NCBI GenBank assembly: GCA_963728845.1
Contig: CAVSLS010000057.1
Coordinates: 27,944-91,943 of the forward strand
Length of the DNA stretch: 64,000 bases
Direction: 5' to 3'
Origin: Bog-473 sp963728845
Lineage (GTDB): Bacteria; Actinomycetota; Acidimicrobiia; Acidimicrobiales; RAAP-2
The number at the start of each line of letters is the position of its first letter. Position 1 is the stretch's first letter. Positions 17,224 to 25,540 of this stretch are shown here, in pieces. The position numbers were made by a program, and so were the translations under genes. The notes under the pieces are model-generated. The model searched no databases, was not told where the DNA came from, and saw only the letters and a program-made list of their open reading frames with translations.

Positions 17224-17350
17224 CCGAACGCTCGGGACTCTTTCCTACGAACCGCGGCGGAGAATCCGCGGGTGGCCTTTTCCGGACTTCTTCAGCTCCT
17301 CCGGCTTGTCGGGCTCCTCGGGCTCGACGCCACCCCTGGGCGTTGTCCAC

Positions 17351-17374
17351 GATCCCTCCGATCTACGAGGGATC
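17351..17374. other. Small perfect hairpin in the gap after the LLM gene
   Basis: GATCCCTC pairs with GAGGGATC around an 8-base loop, 128 bp after the LLM oxidoreductase stop. It could end that operon's transcription, though no T-tract follows. Confidence 0.35.
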
Positions 17375-17378
17375 CCCC

Positions 17379-17492
17379 ATGCAATTTGCGAGGGAATTCC
17401 AGGCTATTGGTGCGGGGGTCGAGGCGGAGGCGGTAGAAAGGAGGTTCGCCGCCGTGGCGAGGCGGAGCGATGCCGGCAGAAGAGTATTCTGA
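17379..17492 (+). CDS. Possible 37-residue ORF
   Basis: An ATG five bases after the hairpin opens a 37-codon frame rich in Ala, Glu and Arg (MQFAREFQAIGAG...). It has no clear ribosome site of its own and no recognisable family. The 290-bp gap around it holds no other gene. A -10-like TATTCT at 17485-17490 near its end probably serves the next gene. It is listed only because the space is otherwise empty. Confidence 0.15.
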   Translation: MQFAREFQAIGAGVEAEAVERRFAAVARRSDAGRRVF

Positions 17493-17542
17493 ACTTCCTT
17501 TTCGGACGAGGACGCGTGAGCGAGGAAGGACGTGCGGTGGGG

Positions 17543-17851
17543 ATGCAGTTGAAGGCAGGGACGAGGCTGCGGAGCGCAACCGACGCCTGCGAGGTCGTCG
17601 TGGTGCGGACACCAGGTGAGGAGCCCGTCGACTTGCGCTGCGGGGGGCACCCCATGGTGGCCGCCGACGCCGAGGTGACGCCACAGAGCGCCGAAGCCGG
17701 CTTCGAAGAGGGTACGCAGCTGGGCAAGCGGTACGCCGACGAGGAGCTCGGCCTGGAGGTGCTGTGCACGAAGGCCGGGGAAGGTTCGCTCTCGGTGGGC
17801 GAGACCCCGCTCGCCGTCAAGGGCGCCAAACCCCTGCCCGCCTCGGACTGA
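17543..17851 (+). CDS. Conserved-looking small protein upstream of acyl-CoA synthetase
   Basis: The 102-residue acidic protein (MQLKAGTRLRSATDACEVVVV...) has two Cys (C18, C33) and no membrane segment; it ends KPLPASD. It looks like a compact beta-rich domain, but I cannot name a family. I chose the ATG at 17543; a GTG at 17516 in the same frame has a better ribosome site (GGACGAGG) and follows TATTCT at 17485-17490, so nine more residues are possible. It lies 31 bp before the AMP-dependent synthetase and probably shares its transcript. Confidence 0.75.
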   Translation: MQLKAGTRLRSATDACEVVVVRTPGEEPVDLRCGGHPMVAADAEVTPQSAEAGFEEGTQLGKRYADEELGLEVLCTKAGEGSLSVGETPLAVKGAKPLPASD

Positions 17852-17882
17852 GCGCGCCCGTACCGGAGGAGGTTCCCGCTCC

Positions 17883-19385
17883 GTGAACATCGCCATGCTG
17901 CTCGAGATGGCGGCCGAGGGCGACCCTGACCGCATCGTCCTCGGCTCGCACGACGGCGGCATCAGCGCCGCCGAGCTCCTCGAGCGGGCGAAGCGGGCCG
18001 CCGTCTACTTCGAGAAGAGCGGGGCCGAGGTCGTCGGCTACTTCGGGCTGAACTCCGACGTCTTGCCGGTGGCGTTGTTCGGTGCCGCGCTGGCGGGCGT
18101 GCCGTTCTCGCCGATCAACTACCGGGCCCCGGACGAGCAGCTGCACGGGATCCTGGGGCGGGTCGCCGGCGGCCTGATGATCGCCGACGACGACGAAGTC
18201 GAGCGGCTGCGGGCGTGCGGCGCCGAGCACGTGGTGACGAAGGAAGAGTTCGCCGCGGCCATCGCCGAACCGGTCACGGGCGAACATCAATTCGTCGACC
18301 CTGAGGAGATCGCCGTGCTGCTCTTCACCAGCGGCACGACGTCAGAACCCAAGGCTGCAGTGCTGCGCCACCGGCATCTCGTCTCCTACATCATCTCGAG
18401 CGTCGAGTTCTTGGGGTGCGCGCCAGACGAGGCCCAGTTGATCTGCGTGCCGCCGTACCACATCGCCGGGATGGCGGCGGTGTTGAGCTCCCTGTACGCG
18501 GGGCGGCGCATGATGTACCTGCCGGCGTTCGAGGCCGCCTCCTGGGTCCGGTTGGCCACCTCCGAGCGGATCACGCACGCCATGGTCGTGCCGACCATGC
18601 TCGGGCGCATCCTGCAGGCCGTCGAGGACGCCGGGGTGGAGCCGCCGGCGCTGCGCCACCTCTCCTACGGCGGTGGGCGGATGCCGCTCGAGCTCGTGGA
18701 GCGCACGTTGCGCGACCTGCCCCACGTCGACCTGGTCAATGCCTACGGGTTGACCGAGACGTCGTCGACGATCGCCATGCTGACGCCCGACGACCATCGT
18801 GAGGCCTTCGCCAGCGCCGACCCGGCGGTGCGGGCGCGGCTCGGGTCGGTGGGGCGTCCCCTGCCGTCCCTCGAGGTGGAGGTGCGCGGCACCGATGAAG
18901 CCGTCCTGCCGCCGGGCGAGAAGGGCGAGATCTGGGTGCGGGGCGAGCAGGTCGCAGGCGAATACTTGGGGCGTTCGGTGCTCGATGAGGAGGGGTGGTT
19001 CCGCACCCGGGACGCGGGGTGGTTCGACGAGCACGGCTTCTTGTTCGTGGAGGGCCGGCTGGACGACGTCATCGTGCGGGGCGCCGAGAACATCTCGCCG
19101 GGCGAGATCGAAGAGGTGCTGCAGGCGCACCCGGGCGTGACCGAGGCCGCCGTCATCGGCATCCCCGACACCGAGTGGGGTGAAGCGGTGGCGGCCGTCG
19201 TGGTGCTGCGGCCCGGCGCATCGGTCACCGAGGACGCGCTGCAAGGGTGGGTGCGAGAACGGCTGCGCTCGACGAAGACCCCCGTCGTCGTGGAATTCCG
19301 GGACGAGTTGCCCTACTCGCCGACCGGGAAGCTCCTACGGCGGGTGCTACGCGCCGAGCTGGCGGGCCGGGGCGAGCCCGCCTGA
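17883..19385 (+). CDS. AMP-dependent acyl-CoA synthetase (FadD-like)
   Basis: The 500-residue adenylate-forming enzyme activates a carboxylic acid to its CoA thioester. The phosphate-binding loop LLFTSGTTSEPKAAVL (A3), the YGLTETSS motif (A5), GWFRTRDAGWFDEHGFL (A7), the hinge GRLDDVIVRGAENISP (A8) and the catalytic Lys in SPTGKLLRR (A10) are all present. The GTG start follows GGAGGAGG by 10 bases. The length is typical of medium- or aryl-chain acyl-CoA ligases. With the small upstream gene it forms a two-gene unit. Substrate unknown. Confidence 0.94.
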   Translation: MNIAMLLEMAAEGDPDRIVLGSHDGGISAAELLERAKRAAVYFEKSGAEVVGYFGLNSDVLPVALFGAALAGVPFSPINYRAPDEQLHGILGRVAGGLMIADDDEVERLRACGAEHVVTKEEFAAAIAEPVTGEHQFVDPEEIAVLLFTSGTTSEPKAAVLRHRHLVSYIISSVEFLGCAPDEAQLICVPPYHIAGMAAVLSSLYAGRRMMYLPAFEAASWVRLATSERITHAMVVPTMLGRILQAVEDAGVEPPALRHLSYGGGRMPLELVERTLRDLPHVDLVNAYGLTETSSTIAMLTPDDHREAFASADPAVRARLGSVGRPLPSLEVEVRGTDEAVLPPGEKGEIWVRGEQVAGEYLGRSVLDEEGWFRTRDAGWFDEHGFLFVEGRLDDVIVRGAENISPGEIEEVLQAHPGVTEAAVIGIPDTEWGEAVAAVVVLRPGASVTEDALQGWVRERLRSTKTPVVVEFRDELPYSPTGKLLRRVLRAELAGRGEPA

Positions 19386-19421
19386 GGCAGGCCGGCCGGG
19401 GTGTCGGTTCCCACCCCGGAC

Positions 19422-20294
19422 TCAGTGCGGGTAGTACAGCGGCGTGTCCTCGCCCACTACCAACTGGCGCAGACCCTCGGGCGCCACGAACTGGTGGTCG
19501 GCCACCCCGGTCCCCGAGAGTCCGAGCTGCAGGACTCCGCAGCGCTTGGTCCCGATCGTCGCCTGCCACGAGTCAGGCAGCGCGGCCCACGTGGTCGGGG
19601 CCCAGACATGGGCCGTGCCGTCGAGCTCGAGGGTCCGGTACTGGTGCACGTGGCCGCTCACGACGAGCCGAAGGCGACGGTCCTCGGCGAGCAGTCCGCG
19701 CAGGCGGTCGCGGGCCGGCGACGGCACGAACCGGACACCCGGCGCATCGGCGAGCTCCGTGTCGGTTGCGTCGATCGGCTTGTGGGAGACGAACAGCAAC
19801 GGGCGCAGCCGGGTGGCCGCGGCGGCCAGGACCTCCTCCAACCAGACCCACTGCTCGTCTTCCGCTGGCAGGCCCGAGCCGAACAGCTGTGCGTTGACGC
19901 CCACCAGCTCCCAGCCCTCGACGTCGCGTGTCCACCAGGGTGGACCCACGGCTCGGGTCCAGTTCGCGAGGTTCTCCTCGGTCACGTCGCCGACGGCGTC
20001 ACCCCCGGGGATCGGGTTGTCCCCTATGTCGTGATTGCCGGGAACCGCGACCCACGGTGCCGGCGAGAGCCGGCCGAGCTGCTCCCCCGCGTAGTCGAGG
20101 TCCTCGGCGTCGTTCTCACCGTCGAGCGACAGGTCGCCGACGTGGACCACGAGGTCGGGTCGGGTGCGATGGACGTGGTCGACGACGGCCGACCAGTTGC
20201 GCTCCGCTTCGAGCGCTCGCCCGGACAGGTGGCTGTCCGAGACCACGACCAGCTGTGCCGCCGCCGCTGCGGCGGGCCTAGGCAGGGTCCCCAC
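19422..20294 (-). CDS. Calcineurin-like metallophosphoesterase (Icc/CpdA type)
   Basis: The 290-residue protein shows the five metal-binding blocks of the calcineurin-like fold in order: VVVSDSHLSG, VVHVGDLSLDGEN, VAVPGNHDIGDN, LLFVSHKPIDA and VVSGHVHQY. This pattern fits 3',5'-cyclic nucleotide phosphodiesterases and related phosphatases. It is cytosolic. The GTG at 20294 overlaps the end of the upstream flavoprotein gene by 17 bp. Its stop is 36 bp from the convergent acyl-CoA synthetase stop. Confidence 0.9.
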   Translation of the reverse strand: MGTLPRPAAAAAAQLVVVSDSHLSGRALEAERNWSAVVDHVHRTRPDLVVHVGDLSLDGENDAEDLDYAGEQLGRLSPAPWVAVPGNHDIGDNPIPGGDAVGDVTEENLANWTRAVGPPWWTRDVEGWELVGVNAQLFGSGLPAEDEQWVWLEEVLAAAATRLRPLLFVSHKPIDATDTELADAPGVRFVPSPARDRLRGLLAEDRRLRLVVSGHVHQYRTLELDGTAHVWAPTTWAALPDSWQATIGTKRCGVLQLGLSGTGVADHQFVAPEGLRQLVVGEDTPLYYPH

Positions 20295-20738
20295 CCCGAT
20301 GGGCCGGGTTGGTCCGGCTCGGGCCGGCGCTCCAGCCGACGAGCCTCGTCACGTCCAGACAGACGACAGCGGCGAACTCGGTGCCACGGTACTGCGGGTA
20401 CTTCTCGCGCAGCGCGTGCTCGCAGTCCTCGCGGTGTTGCCTGCTGATGTCACGATCCGGGCGCCGCAGGAGGTGCCGCGCACCCACCACAGGCGCGACC
20501 AGTCGCCGGGGTCCCAATGCTCGCAGAGCAGGGTCGCCGCGGCGTCATGATCGAGGTTGCGCAGACGCCCCAGCTCGGTCGTCTCTTTCGCCTTGACCCG
20601 GTCGACCGGGGTCACGACGGTCCCGCAGACGACGGAGAAGCAGACCGGCACGGCGTCGATGCGCTGTTGGCGGTTCGACGTGCACAAGATGCCGTGGTCA
20701 GCGGCACGGAGGTGCCGCCAGTTGTCGTCGTCGGTCAT
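20278..20738 (-). CDS. PPOX-class F420/flavin-binding protein, frameshifted
   Basis: The protein (about 153 residues when corrected) is a split beta-barrel flavoprotein of the pyridoxamine 5'-phosphate oxidase class, close to the actinobacterial F420-dependent type. The first frame gives VPVCFSVVCGTVVTPVDRVK, LRNLDHDAAATLLCEHWDP and WSRLWWVRG. The second frame carries the family's C-terminal end HREDCEHALREKYPQYRG and LDVTRLVGWSAG. The frame is lost at about 20445, where one missing base would join the two halves. It ends inside the start of the metallophosphoesterase gene. Either a sequencing error or a broken gene. Confidence 0.78.
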
Positions 20739-20748
20739 TCGCACCCTG

Positions 20749-21129
20749 CTACCCCTCCGCGGCGAAGCGCTCCCAGGCCGACTGGCGCGTGATGCCCAGG
20801 GAGTCGCCGATCTGCGCCCAGGTGGCACCAAGCGTGCGGGCGCGGCGCACCCAGCCGAGGAGGCTCTCTTCGACCTGGGCCTGCGCACGGGCCACGTTGG
20901 GGAGGTTGGCCAACGCCGCATCGAGCGAGTCGGTCAGCTCCCAGGGCAAGAGCCGGGGCTCGCGATCTCCCGCGGGAAGGTCGCTGATGATCTGGCGACA
21001 CAGGTCGATGCAGCCGTCACAGACGAAGACGGCGGGACCGGCCACGAGGGCCTTCACTTCGGTGTTCGGCTTCAGGCAGAAGGAGCAGCAGGCGATGACG
21101 TCCTTCTCTTCGGCGTCGGGGGCCGTCAC
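20749..21129 (-). CDS. Stand-alone ClpX-type zinc-finger protein with HTH-like tail
   Basis: The 126-residue protein begins with a ClpX C4 zinc finger (C15-x2-C18 and C37-x2-C40 in CSFCLKP and VFVCDGCIDLC). After a helical linker it ends with a predicted helix-turn-helix, GATWAQIGDSLGITRQSAWERF, typical of DNA-binding tails. It lacks the AAA+ ATPase of ClpX. The GTG start has GGAGG about 10 bases upstream. Stand-alone ClpX-type finger proteins are known in actinobacteria; the combination suggests a zinc-dependent regulator or an adaptor for a protease substrate. Function is inferred. Confidence 0.8.
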   Translation of the reverse strand: MTAPDAEEKDVIACCSFCLKPNTEVKALVAGPAVFVCDGCIDLCRQIISDLPAGDREPRLLPWELTDSLDAALANLPNVARAQAQVEESLLGWVRRARTLGATWAQIGDSLGITRQSAWERFAAEG

Positions 21130-21238
21130 GCGGATTCGGCCTCCGCGGACGGGGTGTCTCCCGCAAAACTGTCAACAAACTCGTTGAGAGTGTTCAGAGA
21201 GCCCTCACCCCTCGGTCCCGGCTTCCGCTCCTGCTTCG

Positions 21239-21279
21239 TTGTCAGGGTTCACCTTACTGTGTCAAGGCAACCCTGACAA
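21239..21279 (-). terminator. Hairpin after the P450 gene
   Basis: TTGTCAGGGTT pairs perfectly with AACCCTGACAA over 11 bp, with a second CCTT/AAGG stem inside the loop. It follows the frame-corrected P450 stop at 21326 on the minus strand; the uncorrected stop at 21262 would fall inside the hairpin, which supports the correction. Confidence 0.6.
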
Positions 21280-21325
21280 GAGTGCCGTCGCCGATCCACT
21301 CCGCCGGTCTGGCCCGTCGTGTGGG

Positions 21326-22527
21326 TCAGGGCACGACGACCGGCAGGCTCTCCACCCGCGCACGGTCGAGGTGTGGGCCTGGACGGCCTGGTCCCAGTCC
21401 ACCTCCCAGATGGGGAAGCGCCGGAGGACCTCCTCGAGGGCGATGCGGCCCTCGAGCCGGGCCAGGTGACTGCCGAGGCAGAAGTGGATGCCGTAGCCGA
21501 AGGCAAGATGCTGCTCCACCGTGCGGTGGATGTCGAAGCGGTCCGGTTCAGGGAACTTGCGCTCGTCCCGGTTGGCGGCGCCGTTCATGAGCAGCAACAC
21601 GCTGCCTGCGGGCACGGTCCGGTCGTAGTGCTCCACCTCCTCGGTCACGAACCTGGCCTGCACCGGTGACGGCGACTCGAAGCGCAGGAGCTCGTCGATG
21701 GCCCCCGTGATCAGGCTCGGGTCGTCCGCCAGCTCCCGGCGCTGGTCCGGGTGCTCGGCCAGCAACTTGCCGGCCCAGCCGATGAGCCGCGTCGTCGTCT
21801 CGTTGCCGGCACCGGCCAGCAAGCCGACGTACCCGAGCACCTCCGCTCGGGTCAGTGTCCTGGTCGCGCCGGTCGTGTCCACGAACTCGGCCTGCAGCAG
21901 CTTGGTCATCAGGTCGTCGGAGGGATGCTCCGCCCGCCACTCGATGTACTCGGCGAACCCGTCGCCGCCGACGGACGCGAGGTCCTGCTGCGGGGTGGGG
22001 GCGCTCCCCTCCTCGAGGCGCAGGGACTTGTCGAGGCGGTCCCGGATCGCCACTTGGTCCTCCTCGGGGATACCCAGCAGCATGCCGATGACCCGCATCG
22101 GCATCTCGGCGGCCAGATCGTGGATGAAGTCGAAGCGCCCGGCACCGACCAGCGGGTCCAGGGTCCGGCTGCAGAAGCGGCGCACCTCCGGCTCGATGGC
22201 GTTCATCGCCCTCGGCGTGAACACCCGGCTCAAGAGGCTCCGGTGCTCGTCGTGGGCGGGCGGATCCTCGAAGAGGATCGAGCCCGGAGGGATCTCCAAG
22301 CCGCTCTTGATCAGCTCGAGCACGGATCCCTTCCCCGAGATGTAGGTCTTCCAGTCGGCCAATCCGCGCCGGACGTCCTCGAAGCGGCTCAGGGCGTAGA
22401 AGTCGTGTTGTTCGTTGTAGTAGAGGGGTGCCTCGTCGCGCATCCGTTTCCAGACCGGGTACGGGTCCGCGTCGATATCGAAGTCGTACGGGTCGTAGTA
22501 CAGCTCCATGCCCGCCGACGTGGTCAC
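21326..22527 (-). CDS. Cytochrome P450 (complete, C-terminal frameshift)
   Basis: The corrected length is about 400 residues. Motifs in order: DEAPLYYNEQHDFYALSRF, the I-helix oxygen-activation motif LLAGAGNETTTR, the K-helix ELLRFESP, and the haem-binding loop AFGYGIHFCLGSHLARLEG with its Cys ligand. It is a soluble three-component-type P450. Near the end the frame reads TVRGWRACRS; restoring one base at about 21352 gives TVRGWESLPVVVP and a stop at 21326, the usual end of this family. The GTG start at 22527 follows GGGGAGGG. It is a paralogue of the truncated P450 at the window start. No ferredoxin or reductase gene is nearby. Confidence 0.92.
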
Positions 22528-22590
22528 GGAGAACCCTCCCCTTCGATTCGTCCGCTCATCTCTCCTCCAGCTCGGTTCATGTCGATCGGG

Positions 22591-23355
22591 TCAGAAGCTG
22601 CGGCAGTAGACCGTGTCCATCTTCTGGGTCCGTGGCCGCGTGACGATGAAGAGGTGGACGTCGCCGATCGCCTCCACCTCTTGACCCGCGTGGCGCCCGA
22701 TGGCCTGGTTCAAGAGGCCGAGCTCCGTCCAGCGTGCGTGGGCGGCCGCGGCGTGCCCCGGATCCCAGTCCCAGTCGGTCGACCCCATGCCGGCCCCCTG
22801 GGCCGTGCCCTGGACCACGGTGGTGACCCTGATGTCGTCGTCGCGCACTTCGAGAGCGAGCACCACGCCGAACGCCTCCAGTGCGGCCTTGCTGGCCACG
22901 TACATCGACAGCATCGGGAAGGGGTGCAACGTGGACTCGCTCGAGGTGTTGACGATGTCGCCGCCGCCGGCAGAGCGCAGGAGGGGGATGGCTGCCCGCG
23001 ACGTGTACACCGGACCCATGAGGTTGGTCGCGAGCTGCCGCTCGATGTCGCTGTCGCTCAGGAGCTCGACCGGGCAGGGGCGGTACACGGCGGCATGGTT
23101 GACCAGCACGTCCAGCTTGCCGAACCGCCGCCCGATCTCGTCGAAGGCGGCTCGCACGCTGTCAGGGTCGCCGACGTCGGTGGCGAGGGGGAACGCCGAC
23201 GGGCCGAGCCCCTCGGCGACCTGTTCCAAGCGGGCCTTGTTGCGCGCCAGCATGACCACCGCGGCCCCTTCTGCGAGGAAGCGCGTCACGATGCCGAGCC
23301 CGGACCCTGCCGAGGCGCCCGTGACGACCGCGACCTTGCCGTCGAGAGCGCCCAT
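22591..23355 (-). CDS. Short-chain dehydrogenase/reductase (classical SDR)
   Basis: The 254-residue enzyme has the cofactor motif TGASAGSGLG near residue 13, NHAA at strand 4, and the catalytic Ser, Tyr and Lys in NTSSES and MYVASKAAL. It oxidises or reduces an alcohol/carbonyl using NAD(P). The AGGG before the ATG lies in the tail of a tiny upstream ORF. Directly upstream of the P450 gene on the same strand, it could act on the P450's hydroxylated product; this is inference from position. Confidence 0.92.
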   Translation of the reverse strand: MGALDGKVAVVTGASAGSGLGIVTRFLAEGAAVVMLARNKARLEQVAEGLGPSAFPLATDVGDPDSVRAAFDEIGRRFGKLDVLVNHAAVYRPCPVELLSDSDIERQLATNLMGPVYTSRAAIPLLRSAGGGDIVNTSSESTLHPFPMLSMYVASKAALEAFGVVLALEVRDDDIRVTTVVQGTAQGAGMGSTDWDWDPGHAAAAHARWTELGLLNQAIGRHAGQEVEAIGDVHLFIVTRPRTQKMDTVYCRSF

Positions 23356-23357
23356 GA

Positions 23358-23441
23358 TCAGCCCTGGGTGAGGCGTTCGACCTCGCTGAGGACGGCGAGC
23401 CCGTGGTGGTCCTGCGCCCGGCCCGGCTGGGTGTCGCTCAC
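23358..23441 (-). CDS. Possible 27-residue leader ORF before the SDR
   Basis: A GTG-initiated 27-codon frame (VSDTQPGRAQDHHGLAV...) ends 2 bases before the SDR start codon. It contains the SDR's ribosome site. No family is recognised. It could be a coupling leader or chance. Confidence 0.2.
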   Translation of the reverse strand: MSDTQPGRAQDHHGLAVLSEVERLTQG

Positions 23442-23508
23442 GGGGCCGATTGTCCCACGCCGGCAGCCATCCTCGGGCCGGAGGGCCTCGTTTCGCAGCC
23501 TCCCGCGG

Positions 23509-25158
23509 TCACTTGACCGCCACCTCGACGATCTTGACGACGACCAGGGCCAGTGCGACGACGAGGTAGCCGCGCAGCGCGATGAGACCGAGCTTGCGCT
23601 GGCGCGACATCGCGGGGCGCGCCAGCCGGGCCAGGGGCGGCATCCGCCAGGTGTCGCGGTGCAAGGTCTCGGCCAGCACGTCGTCCACCCTGACCTCGTG
23701 GCGGTGCCGACGGCCCTGGATCAGCAGGAAGGCGCCGAGGACCAGGCCGCTCACCGTGCCCACCGCCATCACGGCAAGGATCTGCGAGCCCGTGATGGCG
23801 GGAAACAGCACGCTGGCCGTCAGGATGACCGACAGGATCACCAGGACCCAGATGATGACCCCGGTCACGATGTTGAGCTTCCTGCCGTTGACCCAGGGCC
23901 CGAGCACGGCCCTGTCGTTGCACAGGATGGCCAGGAACACGACGGCGCTGGGCAGGAGGACGCCGGCCAGCACCTGCACGCCAAGCGTCAAGAGGCCAAG
24001 CGGCACCCGGGGGATGAGCACCAACGCAGCTGCCAGCGCAATGAGCGCGGCGTAGCAGGCGTAGAACCCCTTGGCCTGGGTCACGGGCCGGTGCAGGGAG
24101 TGCCTCTGGTTCAACACGTCGCTCGTGGCGTAGGCGGTGGCCAGCCCGACGGCGGCGGCTCCGATGATGGCGGCGTCGATCAGGGCGATGGCGAACAGGT
24201 CCCCTACCGTGCGCGACACGTAGGTGGCGAGCCCATGGGCGACCCCTCCCGCGTCGGTGAAGTGCCCGAAGCCCGGGGTGTGGGCGAAGGCAGCAGCCGA
24301 GAAGCCCATGATCGCCACGGCGCCGACGACCACCAGGGCGATGCCGATGACGAGGTCGACACGCTCGTAGTTGATCCACCGCGGCGTGATGCGCTTGTCG
24401 ATGATGTACGACTGCTGGAAGAACAGCTGCCACGGGGCCACTGTCGTGCCGACGATGCCGATGACCAGCAGCATCACCGAGGACAGTGGTGCGCCGTGGG
24501 GGATGCGGGGCACGACGAAGTCGTGGGCCACCTGCCCGATCGGCGGGTGCACCATGAGCACGAGGGGGACCAGCAGGAGCGAGCCGACGACGAGCATCAA
24601 GCAGAGCCGCTCGAAGCGCCGGAAGCTCCCCGTGCTCACCGCGCCGACGATGGCCACCGCGGCGACGATCACCGAGGGGACCTTGGGCAGCCCGAGGTAG
24701 GGGACGGCCAAGGAGATGCCGATGAACTCGGTGACGATGGTCAGCGCGTTCAACAGGAACAGGTCGACGACGCTGAACGCGCCCCAGAACTTGCCGAAGC
24801 GCTCGAGGATGAGCCGGGCGTGTCCAACGCCGGTGACAGCGCCGAGGCGCAGCACCATGTCCTGGCATACGTAGAGCACCGGGATCAACAGGCCGAGCGT
24901 CCACACGAGGTGGGTGCCGAAGTTCTGGCCGGCCTGGCCGTAGGTCGAAAAGGCGCCGGCGTCGTTGTCGCCGACCATCACGATGAGCCCCGGCCCGACG
25001 ATGGCGAGCAGGGTCTTGAGCTTGAGCGAAAGCCTCGGGCGGGCTGCCGTGTCGCCGTACGCGATGGTGCCGAGGGCGCCGTTGATGTGGCCGACGTGGG
25101 CGTCGTCGATGACGGCGGCGCCCCGGCGCGGTGGTGCAAGGTGGGTGAAGTTCTCCAT
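23509..25158 (-). CDS. Nramp-related divalent metal transporter, Mg2+-type candidate
   Basis: The 549-residue polytopic protein belongs to the Nramp superfamily. About eleven membrane segments are visible, starting at residue 49. The helix-1 metal motif, DPGN in true Nramps, reads GDNDAG here (D64-D66), and the helix-6 MPH motif reads TTVAPWQ (238-243), so the Mn/Fe-selecting Met is replaced by Ala. That replacement is known in Nramp-related magnesium transporters, so Mg2+ is a reasonable candidate substrate. A C-terminal cytoplasmic stretch (about 465-515) precedes a last hydrophobic segment. AAGGAGACC precedes the ATG at 25158. An unusually long 5' region with hairpins and a proline-rich ORF suggests metal-responsive control. 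Confidence 0.85.
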   Translation of the reverse strand: MENFTHLAPPRRGAAVIDDAHVGHINGALGTIAYGDTAARPRLSLKLKTLLAIVGPGLIVMVGDNDAGAFSTYGQAGQNFGTHLVWTLGLLIPVLYVCQDMVLRLGAVTGVGHARLILERFGKFWGAFSVVDLFLLNALTIVTEFIGISLAVPYLGLPKVPSVIVAAVAIVGAVSTGSFRRFERLCLMLVVGSLLLVPLVLMVHPPIGQVAHDFVVPRIPHGAPLSSVMLLVIGIVGTTVAPWQLFFQQSYIIDKRITPRWINYERVDLVIGIALVVVGAVAIMGFSAAAFAHTPGFGHFTDAGGVAHGLATYVSRTVGDLFAIALIDAAIIGAAAVGLATAYATSDVLNQRHSLHRPVTQAKGFYACYAALIALAAALVLIPRVPLGLLTLGVQVLAGVLLPSAVVFLAILCNDRAVLGPWVNGRKLNIVTGVIIWVLVILSVILTASVLFPAITGSQILAVMAVGTVSGLVLGAFLLIQGRRHRHEVRVDDVLAETLHRDTWRMPPLARLARPAMSRQRKLGLIALRGYLVVALALVVVKIVEVAVK

Positions 25159-25384
25159 GGCGGTCTCCTTGTGCGAGGAGAACGCTTCTTCGACCGTCGG
25201 CCGCCATGACGGGAGTCGGCAGACGGCCGGGGAAGGGTTCTCCGTCTCGATGCTGGAAGGTCGAGCGGATCCGAGACACCACGGAGGTGCGTCGGAAAGG
25301 GGCAAAGGACCTGCGAAACGCAGGCAGCGCAGGTGGCATGCACCTGCGGGGGACCCCGGCGGCGGCTCCTGACTCAGCGGGGAG
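25159..25384 (-). promoter_or_regulatory. Structured 5' leader of the Nramp-related gene
   Basis: Between the small upstream ORF and the transporter start lie about 225 bases without a gene. Two adjacent stem-loops stand out: CGCAGGTG/CACCTGCG (25328-25348, 5-base loop) and CCTGCG/CGCAGG (25310-25324, 3-base loop). I do not recognise the M-box or yybP-ykoY riboswitch consensus. Attenuation or a new riboswitch are candidates. Confidence 0.4.
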
Positions 25385-25453
25385 CTAGTTCAGGCGGGAA
25401 GCGACGCCGGGGCACGGCTGTGGGGGCTGGCAACTATGAGGTTCTGAGCTCAT
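25385..25453 (-). CDS. Proline-rich 22-residue upstream ORF
   Basis: A strong AAAGGAGG and an ATG at 25453 open a 22-codon frame, MSSEPHSCQPPQPCPGVASR plus two residues and TAG. It contains four Pro in CQPPQPCPG, the kind of run that slows ribosomes. It lies in the leader of the Nramp-related metal transporter. Proline-rich leader peptides are known to control Mg2+ transporters (for example mgtL upstream of mgtA), so a regulatory role is plausible; it has not been shown here. There is no hydrophobic segment. Confidence 0.45.
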   Translation of the reverse strand: MSSEPHSCQPPQPCPGVASRLN

Positions 25454-25495
25454 GACCGGCCCTCCTTTCACGCTGTACGACAGGGCGTCGCCCAC

Positions 25496-25501
25496 AGTGT
25501 A
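25496..25501 (-). promoter_or_regulatory. -10 box for the uORF-metal transporter transcript
   Basis: TACACT on the minus strand lies about 43 bases before the 22-codon ORF and about 340 bases before the transporter start. No convincing -35 box is seen 17 bases upstream. Confidence 0.3.
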
Positions 25502-25540
25502 CCCGGGCCCGGCCCGGTTTCGTGGCCGGCCCCCGACGAG

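Noticed and set aside
23358..23441. Regulatory leader peptide before the SDR gene
   Set aside because: The 27-codon frame has no distinctive composition and no structured region; it is listed only as a low-confidence ORF.
21751..25209. Open frame of more than 1,100 codons antisense to P450, SDR and metal transporter genes
   Set aside because: It runs through three real genes in the opposite direction. Its product is rich in His, Asp, Gln and Arg with no domain, as expected for a high-GC shadow frame.
25159..25440. Known metal riboswitch (M-box or yybP-ykoY)
   Set aside because: The conserved cores of these classes could not be found; the hairpins and the uORF are reported without a class.
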